Part shown: positions 39,950 to 40,042 of the stretch, in pieces
Layout of the letters: every line of letters begins with the position of its first letter
How positions within the stretch are numbered: position 1 is the stretch's first letter
Assembly (NCBI RefSeq): GCF_001816165.1
Contig: NZ_MDZC01000059.1
Span: forward strand, 1 to 40,042
From: Hymenobacter glacialis
GTDB lineage: Bacteria > Bacteroidota > Bacteroidia > Cytophagales > Hymenobacteraceae
Direction of reading: 5' to 3'
DNA: 40,042 nt
The notes under the pieces: model-generated
What the model saw: the letters and a program-made list of their open reading frames with translations, nothing else
Database searches by the model: none
What the model was told of the DNA's origin: nothing
Made by a program: the position numbers and the translations under genes

Positions 39950-40042
39950 GAAGCTGTTTAGGAAGTGGGAGGCGGGACAATTTTACGGAGCAGTAGCACC
40001 GTGAAGGCCACCCAGTGCAGGGCCATCCAGTTTTGCAGGCTG
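39950..40042 (-). mobile_element. Insertion sequence, transposase 3' end (partial)
   Basis: It begins with the inverted repeat gaagctgtttaggaagt (39950-39966), the counterpart of 147-163, and continues into a transposase C-terminus. The minus-strand frame 39958-40042 reads SLQNWMALHWVAFTVLLLRK then IVPPPTS, with its TAA inside the repeat. It is most likely the other end of the same kind of IS as at bases 1-163. Confidence 0.75.

Overview
The window looks like most or all of a roughly 40 kb plasmid from a GC-rich Bacteroidota, most likely Hymenobacter or a close relative. The reasons are a type IX secretion (T9SS) sorting tail, Bacteroidota -7 boxes (TAnnTTTG) before several genes, the DUF6443/RHS style of the large proteins, and a plasmid backbone of Rep_3 initiators, iterons, ParA and a relaxase. 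The two window ends carry opposite ends of one insertion sequence: the transposase N-terminus at bases 1-67 and its C-terminus at 39958-40042, both on the minus strand. This fits a circular molecule whose sequence was broken inside that IS.

Layout. (1) 286-12707, plus strand: a GEVED/PKD protein with a T9SS tail, two very large YD/RHS proteins and a small lipoprotein three bases after the second. The last 1.1 kb is visibly more AT-rich and looks like a swapped toxin tip with its immunity gene. (2) 12.7-17.1 kb: a wreckage zone with a broken IS3-type element, a fragment of another transposon, a lipoprotein, a 357 bp MITE-like element in a small gene, a frameshifted serine recombinase, and a TIR-domain protein with a histone H1-like tail. 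(3) 17735-28334: a Tn3-family transposon with 39 bp inverted repeats and a 5 bp target duplication (AATGA). Its transposase is truncated by an inserted ISKra4-type unit (19844-22735). Its cargo is a six-gene minus-strand operon: two paralogous exported Cys-His (transglutaminase-like) proteins, then two pairs each made of a miniature RHS protein and a lipoprotein. The two mini-RHS proteins share a nearly identical first ~95 residues and have unrelated C-termini. (4) 28.3-30.8 kb: the mobilisation region (mobC, relaxase, a membrane-anchored accessory protein, a small unknown) with an oriT-like hairpin. The Tn3 element landed in the downstream gene of this operon. (5) 30.8-36.6 kb: an ORF-free stretch, an orphan MazE-like antitoxin, the iteron origin, a Rep_3 initiator, parA with a ribbon-helix-helix-like partner, and a second Rep_3-like protein. 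(6) 36.7-39.3 kb: a decayed gene, then AbiEii and AbiEi genes arranged convergently, with two perfect palindromes before abiEi.

How it works together. The backbone handles replication, segregation, mobilisation and addiction. The accessory load is dominated by candidate contact or secreted polymorphic toxins. The best candidate for an undescribed system is the Tn3-borne operon. A second unusual feature is a 9 bp micro-repeat (about RTTACYNRT) in seven blocks, five of them clustered at the rep/par region and one inside the coding sequence of the ParA partner. Several genes carry single-base frameshifts, some at short homopolymers, so part of the apparent decay may be sequencing error.
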